In this document: one piece after another, positions 33,503 through 42,471 of the stretch | Position numbering within the stretch: position 1 is the stretch's first letter | Layout: each line of letters opens with the position of its first letter | Origin: JBAXTE01 sp037130365 | Lineage (GTDB): Bacteria; Bacteroidota; Bacteroidia; Bacteroidales; WCHB1-69 | Length of the DNA stretch: 55,341 bases | Reading direction: 5' to 3' | NCBI GenBank assembly: GCA_037130365.1 | Contig: JBAXTE010000027.1 | Coordinates: 1-55,341 of the forward strand | Made by a program: the position numbers and the translations under genes | The notes under the pieces: model-generated | What the model was told of the DNA's origin: nothing | What the model saw: the letters and a program-made list of their open reading frames with translations, nothing else | The model's database searches: none

Positions 33503-35188
33503 ATGAAAAAAACAAAACAATTTATTATGTTAATGGTGATGGCAGCTTTTATGTCATCAACGGCTTTTGCACAATTACCTGCTGGTAGTTACGCTAAAGA
33601 CATTTCCATGAAAAAACTTACTTACAACGGTGCTGCATTTAGCGACACTACTTGCACTATTTATCAGTACACAGACGCTGGTAAAGCAGTAATTATGGAT
33701 GTATCTGCAATTTGGTGCGCGCCATGTTGGTCTTATCATCAATCAGGTGCTTTGGAAACTTTATACAGTACAAATGGTCCTTCAGGAACAAATGAAGTAA
33801 TGGTTTATTATGTTGAAGGTGATGGCGGTACAATTGCTGAATTAAATGGTGGAACAGGATCTCAAGGTAATTGGGTAACAGGCACTTATTATCCAATTTT
33901 GCCTACTATTGCTCCAAATACAAATCAAGTGTGTGTCGATTATGCAATTGGTTATTTCCCAACTGTTTATTTAATTTGCCCTGATCGTTCAGTTACTGAA
34001 ATTGGCCAAGTTAATGCTGCTGCATTAATTGCTGGTGCTAGAGCTTGTCCAACTCTTTCTACTAATACTTTAGATGCAAAAATATTTAAAGTAAGCTCTC
34101 CAGGTTCAACTATTTATTGTGGTAGTTTTACTCCAAAAATGACTATCCAAAATTATGGTACAACTGCGATTACTTCTGCAACTATTAAAATGCAAATTGA
34201 CAATGTAGATGCTGCTACTTTCAATTTAACGGGTGCTAATATTGGCCGTTTAGAAATTGCTGAAGTTATTTTCCCTGCATATTCTAGTGCTTCTTTAACT
34301 AATGGTACACATACAGTAAAATATATTGTAGAAAGTCCAAATGGTGGAACTGATTTAGACCTTGCAAACAACACAAAAACTGTTACAATTAATAATGTTG
34401 CTGTTTTTGGAGTTGCTCCAGTAACTGAAAGTTTTGCTGCTACTACTTTCCCTCCAACATCTTGGTCTAAAGATGATAATAATGATGGCGCTGGTTGGGC
34501 TCGTAATGCTGCTCATAGTGGTTGTGCTAAAATCGATTTCTATAGTATTGGAAGTGGAGAAAGTGATTATTTAATGCTTCCTCCAGTTGATTTAACTACT
34601 GCTACATCTATGAACTTAACTTTTAAAGTTGCTCATGCAATGTATAATACTGTGGTTGATAAATTAGAAGTTGAAGTTTCGTCAGATTGTGGTGCAACTT
34701 GGACTTCAAAATATAATAAATCAGGTTCTGCTTTATCTACAGCTACAGCAACAACTTCAGCTTTCGCTCCAACAACTGAAGCTCAATGGCGTCAAGAAAC
34801 AGTAAGCTTAAGCAGTTTTGCTGGCCAAGCTAAGGTTATGATTCGTTTTAAATCAACTAGTGGTTATGGTAATAATTGTTTTGTAGATGAAATTAATCTT
34901 TCTTCAACAGCTGCAGTTAATAGTAATGAATTAGTTTCTGGAATGAACTTGTATCCAAATCCTTCAAATTCTGTAACTAGCTTAGAATTTTTTACTCAAA
35001 AATCAAACGCAGTTAATCTAATTGTTGTAAATGCAATTGGTGAAGTTGTTTATACTTCAGAAATAAATGCAACTCAAGGATTTAATACTGTTCAAATTCC
35101 TTCAAATACTTTCAATTCTGGTGTTTATTTTGTAAGCCTTAAAGGTGAAAACACAAATACAACTCAAAAATTGGTTATCCAAAAATAA
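33503..35188 (+). CDS. Secreted thioredoxin-fold protein with T9SS type A tail
   Basis: 561 residues with a signal peptide ending AFAQ. Residues ~25-190 are a thioredoxin-like domain with active site WCAPCW (Cys72/Cys75) and a FPTVYLIC cis-Pro segment. Then comes a ~100-residue Ig-like region (TPKMTIQNYGTTAI). Next is a jelly-roll of the choice-of-anchor J/cleaved-adhesin type (ESFAATTFPPTSWSKDD...DFYSIGSGESDYLMLPPVDL). The last ~75 residues are a type A sorting domain (LYPNPSNSVTSLEF). It is a surface-exposed disulfide oxidoreductase fused to an adhesin-like module. A thiol-active protein outside the outer membrane is unusual; the substrate is unknown. The codon bias matches the adjacent hydrogenase genes. 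Confidence 0.87.
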   Translation: MKKTKQFIMLMVMAAFMSSTAFAQLPAGSYAKDISMKKLTYNGAAFSDTTCTIYQYTDAGKAVIMDVSAIWCAPCWSYHQSGALETLYSTNGPSGTNEVMVYYVEGDGGTIAELNGGTGSQGNWVTGTYYPILPTIAPNTNQVCVDYAIGYFPTVYLICPDRSVTEIGQVNAAALIAGARACPTLSTNTLDAKIFKVSSPGSTIYCGSFTPKMTIQNYGTTAITSATIKMQIDNVDAATFNLTGANIGRLEIAEVIFPAYSSASLTNGTHTVKYIVESPNGGTDLDLANNTKTVTINNVAVFGVAPVTESFAATTFPPTSWSKDDNNDGAGWARNAAHSGCAKIDFYSIGSGESDYLMLPPVDLTTATSMNLTFKVAHAMYNTVVDKLEVEVSSDCGATWTSKYNKSGSALSTATATTSAFAPTTEAQWRQETVSLSSFAGQAKVMIRFKSTSGYGNNCFVDEINLSSTAAVNSNELVSGMNLYPNPSNSVTSLEFFTQKSNAVNLIVVNAIGEVVYTSEINATQGFNTVQIPSNTFNSGVYFVSLKGENTNTTQKLVIQK

Positions 35189-35220
35189 TAAAATCAAACT
35201 GCGATTTGTTTCGCAACTGA

Positions 35221-35268
35221 TTAATAATAAAAGAGCCATCTCACTGAGATGGCTCTTTTATTATTAAT
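35221..35268. terminator. Bidirectional terminator between convergent genes
   Basis: A long perfect stem (AATAATAAAAGAGCCATCTC and its complement) flanks ACTGA. It serves the secreted thioredoxin gene and pepD. Confidence 0.93.
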
Positions 35269-35279
35269 CTAATTGCTTC

Positions 35280-36734
35280 CTATTTTAAAATTCTAAGAAA
35301 TTCTACCGTTAAGTCCCAGCACATTTGAACAGTGCTAATTTCGATTTTTTCTCCTGGTGCATGAACACCTCTTAATGTTGGTCCGTACGAAATCATGTCC
35401 ATATCAGGATATTTTTCGCTGATTAATCCACATTCCAAGCCTGCATGAATAGCTAAAACTTCTGGTTCTTTATCAAATTTGTTTTTGTATGCACATTTTA
35501 AAACTTTTAATGCTTCTGAATTTGGATTCGGAGTCCAACCTGGATATCCATCACCTTGAATAACTTCTGCACCAATAAGCTCAAATACGGATGATACATG
35601 CTGAGCTGCCCAAGTCTTTTTGCTCTCAACAGACGAGCGTTGACTGGTGGTAATGGTAATGTTTTGGTCATCCATTTTTATGGATGCCAAATTAGTAGAA
35701 GTTTCAACAAAATCTTTGATGTCTTGTGACATATCTAAAACACCATGAGGACATGCTTGAAGAGCCCATACTAAATCAAATTGAGCCAATTCATCAATGA
35801 CTGTTTCTGGTAACTCATGTTTCTCAATGCCTACAGCAACATCTGAATCAGTAACTTTTAACTCATTTTTAATCATCTGATCAAATTTTGAAACAAATGA
35901 TACTGCTTCTTTTTCTACATCAGTTGGAATAGTAATTATGGCCCATCCTTCTCTCGAAATAGCATTGCGTAAATTACCCGCATCAATTTTTGAAATACAA
36001 ATATCAAATCGATTGGTTAGCTCATAAAGTAATCTAGATAATATTCGAGTAGCATTTCCCAATCCTAAATGTATATCGCCACCAGAATGACCGCCTTTTA
36101 GTCCATTTACCCAAACCTTATATCCAGATTGATCCTCTAAAGTGTCGATTGTTTCATTTTCAATATTGATCACTGTATCAATTCCTCCGGCACAACCAAT
36201 AAAAAACTGACCTTCGTCTTCAGAATCTAAGTTCAACAACATTTTTCCCTTTAGCCATTTCTCTTTTAATTGAAATGCTCCCGTTAATCCAGTCTCTTCA
36301 TCAATGGTAAAAAGACATTCAATAGGTCCATGTTGCATAGTTTTGTCTTCAAGGATTGCTAACATGATTGCAACTCCAATTCCATCATCTGCTCCGAGCG
36401 TAGTCTCTTTTGCAATAACCCAATCTCCTTCAATTACAGCATTAATTGGATCTGTGTCAAAATTATGCTTTGAATCGCTATTCTTTTCACATACCATATC
36501 CATGTGGCTTTGGAAAATAACAGGGGTTACATTTTCTTTGCCTTTGGTTGCGGGTTTAGTAATTAACACGTTGCCAATTTCATCTCTTTCTGTTACTAAT
36601 CCTAGCTTTTTGCCAGTAGCAATAAGATATTCCATTATTTTCTCTTCTTTCTTGCTAGGATGAGGAATTTGACAAATCTCAGAAAAATATTGCCAAACTC
36701 TTTCTGGTTTTAATGATGCTATTTCTTTACTCAT
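35280..36734 (-). CDS. pepD: Aminoacyl-histidine dipeptidase (Xaa-His dipeptidase)
   Basis: 484 residues, the normal length for PepD (M20C family). Metal- and catalysis-related motifs are FQSHMDMVCEK, TTLGADDGIGVA and TIDEETGLTGAFQL, with LNLDSEDEGQ, VNGLKGGHSGGDIH and IHAGLECG. It cleaves dipeptides such as carnosine and other Xaa-His substrates with two zinc ions in the cytoplasm. It is a single gene read towards the convergent secreted thioredoxin gene. I see no confident promoter upstream. Confidence 0.95.
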   Translation of the reverse strand: MSKEIASLKPERVWQYFSEICQIPHPSKKEEKIMEYLIATGKKLGLVTERDEIGNVLITKPATKGKENVTPVIFQSHMDMVCEKNSDSKHNFDTDPINAVIEGDWVIAKETTLGADDGIGVAIMLAILEDKTMQHGPIECLFTIDEETGLTGAFQLKEKWLKGKMLLNLDSEDEGQFFIGCAGGIDTVINIENETIDTLEDQSGYKVWVNGLKGGHSGGDIHLGLGNATRILSRLLYELTNRFDICISKIDAGNLRNAISREGWAIITIPTDVEKEAVSFVSKFDQMIKNELKVTDSDVAVGIEKHELPETVIDELAQFDLVWALQACPHGVLDMSQDIKDFVETSTNLASIKMDDQNITITTSQRSSVESKKTWAAQHVSSVFELIGAEVIQGDGYPGWTPNPNSEALKVLKCAYKNKFDKEPEVLAIHAGLECGLISEKYPDMDMISYGPTLRGVHAPGEKIEISTVQMCWDLTVEFLRILK

Positions 36735-36891
36735 AATTTTATAGGTTTAATTTTAAACAATATTACAAAAAAAACTTTCTTCTTTTTTGTTTTTGAAAAC
36801 TATTTGATTAAAAATATTCACCAAACCGAACGTTGAAAATCAAAAAATGAATTGAAAATTCTTAAACAATAAGAGTATTCAACAAATTCTG

Positions 36892-36899
36892 TATCTTTG
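36892..36899 (+). promoter_or_regulatory. -7 element TATCTTTG upstream of GT2
   Basis: TATCTTTG lies 21 nt before ATG 36920. No TTTG is seen at -33. Confidence 0.5.
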
Positions 36900-36919
36900 T
36901 TTCCACTTTTAGATGACGT

Positions 36920-37939
36920 ATGAATAAGATTGCTGTAGTTATATTAAATTGGAATGGAAAAAAATTTCTTGAGCAATTTTTGCCTCAAGTTGTTGAATAT
37001 AGTACCCCGTTTGCTCATGTGGTTGTTGCGGATAATGCTTCATCTGACGATTCAATTGCATTTTTAAAACTAAAATTTCCCGAGGTTCAAATCATACAAA
37101 ATGCAACAAATGGCGGATTTTCAAAAGGATATAATGATGCCTTAAAGCTTATTGATGCTGAATATTATTGCTTGTTAAACTCTGATATTGAGGTTACTCC
37201 AAATTGGATTCAACCAATAATAGAACTTATGGATTCAGATTCCAATATTGCAGTTTGTCAACCTAAACTTCGATCGTGGCACGAACCCGAAAAATTTGAA
37301 TATGCTGGTGCAGCAGGTGGATTTATCGACAAATATGGATACCCTTTTTGTCGCGGCAGAATGTTTATGGATATTGAAGACGACGAAAATCAATATGATG
37401 ACAATCGGGAAGTGTTCTGGGCTACAGGTGCTTGTATGTTTGTTAGAGCAGAATTGTACCATAAATATGGCGGACTTGATGAAGATTTTTTTGCTCACAT
37501 GGAAGAAATTGATTTCTGTTGGCGGATGAAAAATGTTGGATATAAAGTAATGTACTGCGCTCAATCAACAGTATTTCATGTTGGAGGAGGTACTTTGCCT
37601 AAAAAATCTTCCAAAAAAACCTATTTAAACTTTAGAAATAATATCTTATTATTGTATAAAAATCTCCCCAAAAAGAAACTTTTGCCCGTTTTCTTTGTCC
37701 GATTAATTTTAGATATTATTGCAGCAATAAGATTCTTATTCGATAGCGGTTCTGCTGATGCTTGGGCTGTGGTTAGAGCGCATGCTAACTTTTATGGCTC
37801 GTTACGCTATAATTTGCTAAAACGGAATAAATTACCCCACCGTCATGTCTCTATGATTTTGAATAAAAATCTAGTTTTGGAGTATTTTTTTAAACACAAA
37901 AAGAAATTTTCAAATCTTGACCCTGCAGATTTTAGCTAA
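36920..37939 (+). CDS. Glycosyltransferase family 2, rhamnosyltransferase-like
   Basis: 339 residues. GT-A fold: IAVVILNWNGKKFLEQFLP, VVVADNASSDDS, NGGFSKGYNDAL, then the metal-binding LLNSDIEV (DxD-like) and GLDEDFFAHMEEIDFCWRM. The C-terminal ~100 residues contain amphipathic and hydrophobic stretches that could bind the membrane. Similar enzymes (WbbL-type) add rhamnose or other sugars to lipid-linked glycans. It is a single gene away from the glycan locus at 8686-14372, so the acceptor is not evident. Confidence 0.88.
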   Translation: MNKIAVVILNWNGKKFLEQFLPQVVEYSTPFAHVVVADNASSDDSIAFLKLKFPEVQIIQNATNGGFSKGYNDALKLIDAEYYCLLNSDIEVTPNWIQPIIELMDSDSNIAVCQPKLRSWHEPEKFEYAGAAGGFIDKYGYPFCRGRMFMDIEDDENQYDDNREVFWATGACMFVRAELYHKYGGLDEDFFAHMEEIDFCWRMKNVGYKVMYCAQSTVFHVGGGTLPKKSSKKTYLNFRNNILLLYKNLPKKKLLPVFFVRLILDIIAAIRFLFDSGSADAWAVVRAHANFYGSLRYNLLKRNKLPHRHVSMILNKNLVLEYFFKHKKKFSNLDPADFS

Positions 37940-38009
37940 ATTGATATTGTAATAATAATTTATTTTGTTAAGTAATTGTAAACTAGTAAAGTGATAAAAA
38001 AATTTCACA

Positions 38010-38017
38010 TATATTTG
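38010..38017 (+). promoter_or_regulatory. -7 element TATATTTG upstream of T9SS protein
   Basis: TATATTTG lies 29 nt before ATG 38047 and matches TAnnTTTG. Confidence 0.5.
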
Positions 38018-38046
38018 ACCATGTTTAACAAAAATATATAAACAAC

Positions 38047-38982
38047 ATGAAGAAGATTACAATGTTAATGATGGCAATCGTGATGACTGCTGGAGCTTAT
38101 GCTCAACAATTTACTGAAGGTTCAGTAATTAAAAACCCAATTAAAATTGATGGAACTAAAGGAATTGATACTTTAGCTGCTCCTTCTTTCCTCGCTGGAT
38201 TACCTTGTAGCGATACCTTAACTTATTATCGAATTACAAACGGAACTCTTACTGGTAACGGTGGTTTTGGTGGAACTAACGTAATAACCGAAGTTGGTCA
38301 AGGTTTTACAGCTACAGGTTCTGTTACTGAAGTTCTTGCATTTGTAAAACGTGCAAGCGGAACTGCTGGTACAATTACTGCAAAAATTTACAATACAAAT
38401 GCTGGTACTTTTGTTCCAACTGGTGCTGCTCTCAAAACAAGTACTCCAGTTCAAATGTCTTCAATTAGTAATACTACATTTGACATAGTGAAGTTTACTT
38501 TTGCAACTCCAACTGCTGTAACTGGGAACTTTGTTGCTTCTTTATTACTTCCAACTACTGCTGGTGATTCTGCAATTGTTGTTGGAACTCGTATGGGCTG
38601 CGTTGTTGCTGCTCAAAATGCTTGTGCTGTATTTAATATCGCTGGCACTTGGGCTACTTATAATGCTTTCTTGTTGCAAAACAGTTATGAATCTATCGAT
38701 TTAGGTATTCTTGCAATCGTTAATGTTGCTGGTGGCGTTTCTGAAAATAGTACATCTTTTTCATTATACCCAAATCCTGCAAACGATATGTTTGTAATTT
38801 CATCTACTGAAAAAATAAACACAATACGTGTATTTGATATTTTTGGACATTTAGTATACGAAAACAATAGTGCTGAAAATGTAAATGTGGTAAATACTGC
38901 ATCTTTTGCTAATGGTGCATATTTTGTAACTTTAGAAACTGCAAAAGGTAAATCTACTCAAAGATTAATGATTTCAAAATAA
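38047..38982 (+). CDS. Secreted protein with T9SS type A sorting domain
   Basis: 311 residues with a signal peptide (MKKITMLMMAIVMTAGAYAQ). The middle (~55-225) is Ala/Thr/Gly-rich and reads like a beta-sandwich (VTEVLAFVKRASGTAGTITA, then KIYNTNAG). I recognise no family. The tail is a type A sorting domain (LYPNPANDMFVISSTEKINT, then DIFGHLVYE, then GAYFVTLETAKGKSTQRLMI). Abundant GCT/GGT codons suggest high expression, so it may be a major surface or extracellular protein. A strong terminator follows 16 nt after the stop. Confidence 0.83.
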   Translation: MKKITMLMMAIVMTAGAYAQQFTEGSVIKNPIKIDGTKGIDTLAAPSFLAGLPCSDTLTYYRITNGTLTGNGGFGGTNVITEVGQGFTATGSVTEVLAFVKRASGTAGTITAKIYNTNAGTFVPTGAALKTSTPVQMSSISNTTFDIVKFTFATPTAVTGNFVASLLLPTTAGDSAIVVGTRMGCVVAAQNACAVFNIAGTWATYNAFLLQNSYESIDLGILAIVNVAGGVSENSTSFSLYPNPANDMFVISSTEKINTIRVFDIFGHLVYENNSAENVNVVNTASFANGAYFVTLETAKGKSTQRLMISK

Positions 38983-38997
38983 CAGTTGAAATTCAAT

Positions 38998-39040
38998 CAA
39001 TAAAAAAGGTGCAGTTCTTTGAACTGCACCTTTTTTATTG
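38998..39040. terminator. Strong palindromic terminator
   Basis: 20-bp perfect stem (38998-39017 with 39021-39040), TTT loop, T-rich arm. It can also serve the convergent SUI1 operon. Confidence 0.93.
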
Positions 39041-39097
39041 ATATGATATCGAGTAAAAATTTATTTGAATTTAAATTCTATCCAGAAGCGGAAAAAT

Positions 39098-39436
39098 CTA
39101 GCCACCAGCTTTTTTTGCTTTATACCCTGCTTTTACTAAAATATCCATTACTTTATCCCTAACATCACCTTGAATAATAATTTCACCATCTTTAGCAGTT
39201 CCACCTGTTCCACATTTTGTTTTTAGCTGTTTCCCTAGTGATTCCATATCATCGGAAGTGCCTATAAAACCAGTAATTAAAGTGACTTGTTTGCCTCCAC
39301 GATGTTTCTTGTCAATCCATACGCGTAAATCTTGCTGTTGAGGTGGAAGTGTTTCTTGTTCTTCTTGGCGATCAAATTCAAATTTAAAATCTGGGTTGGT
39401 AGAATATACTACGCCAGTAGGTTTTTGTTTTGCCAT
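39098..39436 (-). CDS. SUI1/eIF1-family translation factor (YciH-like)
   Basis: 112 residues. The SUI1 core is visible as LRVWIDKKHRGGKQVTLITG, LGKQLKTKCGTGGTAKDGEI and IIQGDVRDKVMDILVKAGY. Bacterial YciH-type proteins resemble eIF1 and can influence start-codon fidelity; they are not essential. The N-terminus (PTGVVYSTNPDFKF) is typical. It is the last gene of a three-gene minus-strand run (LtaS-like, lipid kinase, SUI1), 11 nt after the kinase. Confidence 0.92.
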   Translation of the reverse strand: MAKQKPTGVVYSTNPDFKFEFDRQEEQETLPPQQQDLRVWIDKKHRGGKQVTLITGFIGTSDDMESLGKQLKTKCGTGGTAKDGEIIIQGDVRDKVMDILVKAGYKAKKAGG

Positions 39437-39447
39437 GGTATTTCAGA

Positions 39448-40332
39448 TTAAGGAATTATGATTGATAGTGATAACGGGTTTACTTTGACATGAACAACTC
39501 TCTGCTTTTTAGAATCGTCTCCATCAATATGTACATGCATTTTTTTGTTATTTGGACGCGTAATAATTACTTCTGATGTCTTGATGATTTTCAAGAGATT
39601 GGTTTTGTCAATCTTATTTGAAAACAAAAATGGAATCAGAAAAATCGCATGAAATAGCGATGGCTTTTTAAAAATACACACATCCACAAGTCCATCTGTT
39701 AGAGAAGCTGATGGAGAAATTTTAGTATTATAGCCCCATTGAGATGAATTTGCAAATGTAATAAAGAATGCTCGTTTTATTTTTACATATTCCGGAAACT
39801 GAAGGCTATACTTTTTGGGCTTGTAATTGAAAAAACTTTTAAGGGCTATCTTTGCATAAGAACTAAATCCACGCTTTTCGGAGAGCGAAAATTCTCTCGC
39901 GACCAATGCGTCAAACCCTACTCCAGCAATGCTTACGAATCGATGTTCATTGAGCGAAACCGTGTCAACTTTTACAACACTTTCCCTATTTATCAATGCA
40001 ATCGATTTTATTGGATCCGTAGAGATTTTTAAATGTCTAGCCAAACCATTACCTGAACCAGTGGCTATAATTCCTAAAGTAGAATTGCCATCTATCATTC
40101 CATTTACCACTTCGTTTAAAGTGCCATCACCTCCAACTGAAACAATATAATTATAGTCTTTGATAGAATATTCACGAGCCAATTCTATTGCATGTCCTTT
40201 ATATTCGGTATATTTAATAATTGATTCAAATTTGCTTTTGTCAAGCTCCTGTTCAATCGCTTTTTCTACAATCTTATATCGCCCAGTACCCGAAATAGGA
40301 TTGATAATAAACACAATTTTTCTCTTTTCCAT
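39448..40332 (-). CDS. Diacylglycerol kinase-family lipid kinase (YegS/BmrU-like)
   Basis: 294 residues. It has INPISGTGRYKIVEK near the N-terminus, the nucleotide motif VSVGGDGTLNEVVNGMI, GSGNGLARHL, and a C-terminal MHVHIDGDD that completes the catalytic site. The family phosphorylates diacylglycerol, sphingoid bases or related lipids with ATP. It sits between an LtaS-like phosphoglycerol transferase, which would release diacylglycerol, and SUI1. Recycling that diacylglycerol is a plausible role. Confidence 0.92.
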   Translation of the reverse strand: MEKRKIVFIINPISGTGRYKIVEKAIEQELDKSKFESIIKYTEYKGHAIELAREYSIKDYNYIVSVGGDGTLNEVVNGMIDGNSTLGIIATGSGNGLARHLKISTDPIKSIALINRESVVKVDTVSLNEHRFVSIAGVGFDALVAREFSLSEKRGFSSYAKIALKSFFNYKPKKYSLQFPEYVKIKRAFFITFANSSQWGYNTKISPSASLTDGLVDVCIFKKPSLFHAIFLIPFLFSNKIDKTNLLKIIKTSEVIITRPNNKKMHVHIDGDDSKKQRVVHVKVNPLSLSIIIP

Positions 40333-40354
40333 AATTCATGCTCCAGTTTTCAGG

Positions 40355-42376
40355 TTAAGGATTTGAAGGTTTTGTATTAATACTCATCTTGTTGTATATG
40401 AGAGAGTTGTTGTAATATTGAATAAACGCTTTTATCTTCTTTTCTAAACTTTTTGAAATATCTGAGTGGTTTGACAATAAGTTCTGTGCTAAAATTTTAT
40501 CTGTAGATATATTGAATAATGATGTTGGTTTTTCTCCATCAAATTTTAATAGATATTCGTTCGTAATCAATTGATAATAGGGTTGTTTGTAATTCACAGC
40601 TATTCGTATTGAATTTGAATCTAATAAATTATTTCCAAAACAAAATATCGGTTTTTTAATGTTTAAATATGCCAAAACCGTAGGTAAAATATCGATTTGT
40701 TGAGCGACTTTTTGATCTGAGTAGCTCGATAGATTTTTGTCAGGATCATAAATAATAATTGGAATTCTGAAAATTCCATAATCTGAACCATATTCAGGAA
40801 GTGATGATTCGGAGGTATGATCGGCAGTAATGATAAACAATGTATTGCTAAACCATGGCATTTTTGAAGCCGATGAAAAGTATTGCCGAAGACTATAATC
40901 TGTATAACCAATTGCTTCTTGAATTGGAAGTTTCCCCTTCGGAAATTTACCTATATATTTTTCTGGAATTTTAAATGGATGATGCGAAGAAAGCGTAAAA
41001 ATCGAAGATAAAAACGGCTGTTTCATAGTGTTCGTTTTTTTTGCAAAGTATTGAAGATATGGTTCATCCCAAATACCCCAGCTACCATCGTCGTCTGCTG
41101 AATTATTATACTCGGTTTTGCCATAGTAATTCTCAAACCCAGCCGATTTGCAATAAGAGTCAAAGCCCATAGTCCCATTTGTTCCTCCATGAAAGAAAGC
41201 TGTTTGATATTCCAATTGCTTTAATATTGTAGGCAGCGATTCAAAAGTATTGCCAGAATATGGTGAGCTGATAAATGATGTTGACATTAATGTAGGAATA
41301 CCAGATAATATTGCAGGAATTCCTTCTATTGATTTTTTGCCATTAGAAATAGCCTCATAAGTTAAACTTTTTGATGCAATTTCGTCTAGGAATGGAGTGA
41401 ATCCTTTGTAGTTTGAAACGTTTTTGTTGAAAAATCCAATATGCTCCAACGAAAGACTCTCTACAATTATAATTACAATATTTTTCTTCTTGCTAAGCGA
41501 ATCGGGTAACTTGTTATTTATAAGCGTTTGATGCTGTGGATTATATATTGAATTTAGTTCAACATCTCCAAAAAAATGGACAGGCTTTAATTCCTGTTTC
41601 CCAAGAGTTTGCAGGATAGTAAATGGTGTGTTCAAAACTATTGCGTTCATGTTGCCTTCAGCATAATTTCCCGCAGTAAGTATGTTAATTGGTCGCAACT
41701 GAATTCCTCCTCGCATACCAATTAGGGTTAATCCTATTGCAAAAATAAATATCAAACATTGATAGAATATTGAAACTGTTTTCGGACAAAATTTACTTAT
41801 TAAAATCTTTTGATTTGAGTTTTCAGATTCATAATTTTTAATAGCGATTCCGTTATCAGATTTAGGTGTAAAAAGGCTGTTTTCTATTGAAGAATAAATC
41901 TTAATCAAAGCCCAAACCATGGCAATCCAAATGATGAAAATATACCAGAAATCTTTTAAAAATTGAGGAAGTAATTTGTCAAAGTCGCCACCTACACCCA
42001 TATATGAGAAGATATCCGCAGTAGTTCTTTTTAAAGTAAATCGGTAATATACAATATCTGCACTGTTCGCTAAAAGTGCTGTTGCGTTTATTAAAATGAA
42101 AGTCCATTTTAACGTTTTTCGATATGTTTTATTGGCTCGGAAATTAAAAGGAATGAGCCATAAAACAATAAGGATAGAATTAATATATAAAATGGCAGAT
42201 AAATCAAACCGAAGTCCTGCAATAAGGCCTTTAGTGATATTCCATGTTGTTGAGGTAAACAAACCGGTATTCAGTAAATAAAACAACCACCGATTAACGA
42301 AAAATAGCATTACTACACAAAAAATAAGTTGTGTAGTAAAGAATAAATATTTTAATTCGGTGTGTTTATGTTTCAT
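40355..42376 (-). CDS. LtaS/MdoB-type sulfatase-fold phosphoglycerol transferase
   Basis: ATG 42376 (MKHKHTELKYLFFTTQLIFC) is chosen; an upstream in-frame ATG lies inside the terminator of the neighbouring gene. 673 residues. Five hydrophobic segments (~10-190) precede a periplasmic alkaline-phosphatase-superfamily domain. It contains NIVIIIVESLS (metal), SNGKKSIEGIPAILSG with the probable nucleophile Ser/Thr, and ITADHTSES with metal-binding Asp-His. It is predicted to transfer phosphoglycerol or phosphoethanolamine from a membrane lipid to an envelope glycan. The lipid kinase starts 22 nt downstream, consistent with a lipid-product recycling pair. Confidence 0.88.
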   Translation of the reverse strand: MKHKHTELKYLFFTTQLIFCVVMLFFVNRWLFYLLNTGLFTSTTWNITKGLIAGLRFDLSAILYINSILIVLWLIPFNFRANKTYRKTLKWTFILINATALLANSADIVYYRFTLKRTTADIFSYMGVGGDFDKLLPQFLKDFWYIFIIWIAMVWALIKIYSSIENSLFTPKSDNGIAIKNYESENSNQKILISKFCPKTVSIFYQCLIFIFAIGLTLIGMRGGIQLRPINILTAGNYAEGNMNAIVLNTPFTILQTLGKQELKPVHFFGDVELNSIYNPQHQTLINNKLPDSLSKKKNIVIIIVESLSLEHIGFFNKNVSNYKGFTPFLDEIASKSLTYEAISNGKKSIEGIPAILSGIPTLMSTSFISSPYSGNTFESLPTILKQLEYQTAFFHGGTNGTMGFDSYCKSAGFENYYGKTEYNNSADDDGSWGIWDEPYLQYFAKKTNTMKQPFLSSIFTLSSHHPFKIPEKYIGKFPKGKLPIQEAIGYTDYSLRQYFSSASKMPWFSNTLFIITADHTSESSLPEYGSDYGIFRIPIIIYDPDKNLSSYSDQKVAQQIDILPTVLAYLNIKKPIFCFGNNLLDSNSIRIAVNYKQPYYQLITNEYLLKFDGEKPTSLFNISTDKILAQNLLSNHSDISKSLEKKIKAFIQYYNNSLIYNKMSINTKPSNP

Positions 42377-42415
42377 TTCAAGCAAAATTACAAAAAAATC
42401 TTCCGATTTATGCAA

Positions 42416-42452
42416 TAAAAAAGGCTGTCCAAAATAGACAGCCTTTTTTATA
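42416..42452 (-). terminator. Terminator of the Ig-like lipoprotein gene
   Basis: AAAAAAGGCTGTC and GACAGCCTTTTTT form a 13-bp stem with a 7-nt loop. It lies 20 nt past the stop of the minus-strand gene at 42472. Confidence 0.9.
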
Positions 42453-42471
42453 TTAATCAATACTCTATATA

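Noticed and set aside
42377..42460. Upstream extension of the LtaS-like protein to an earlier ATG
   Set aside because: The extra 28 codons cover the terminator hairpin at 42416-42452, so ATG 42376 is the better start.
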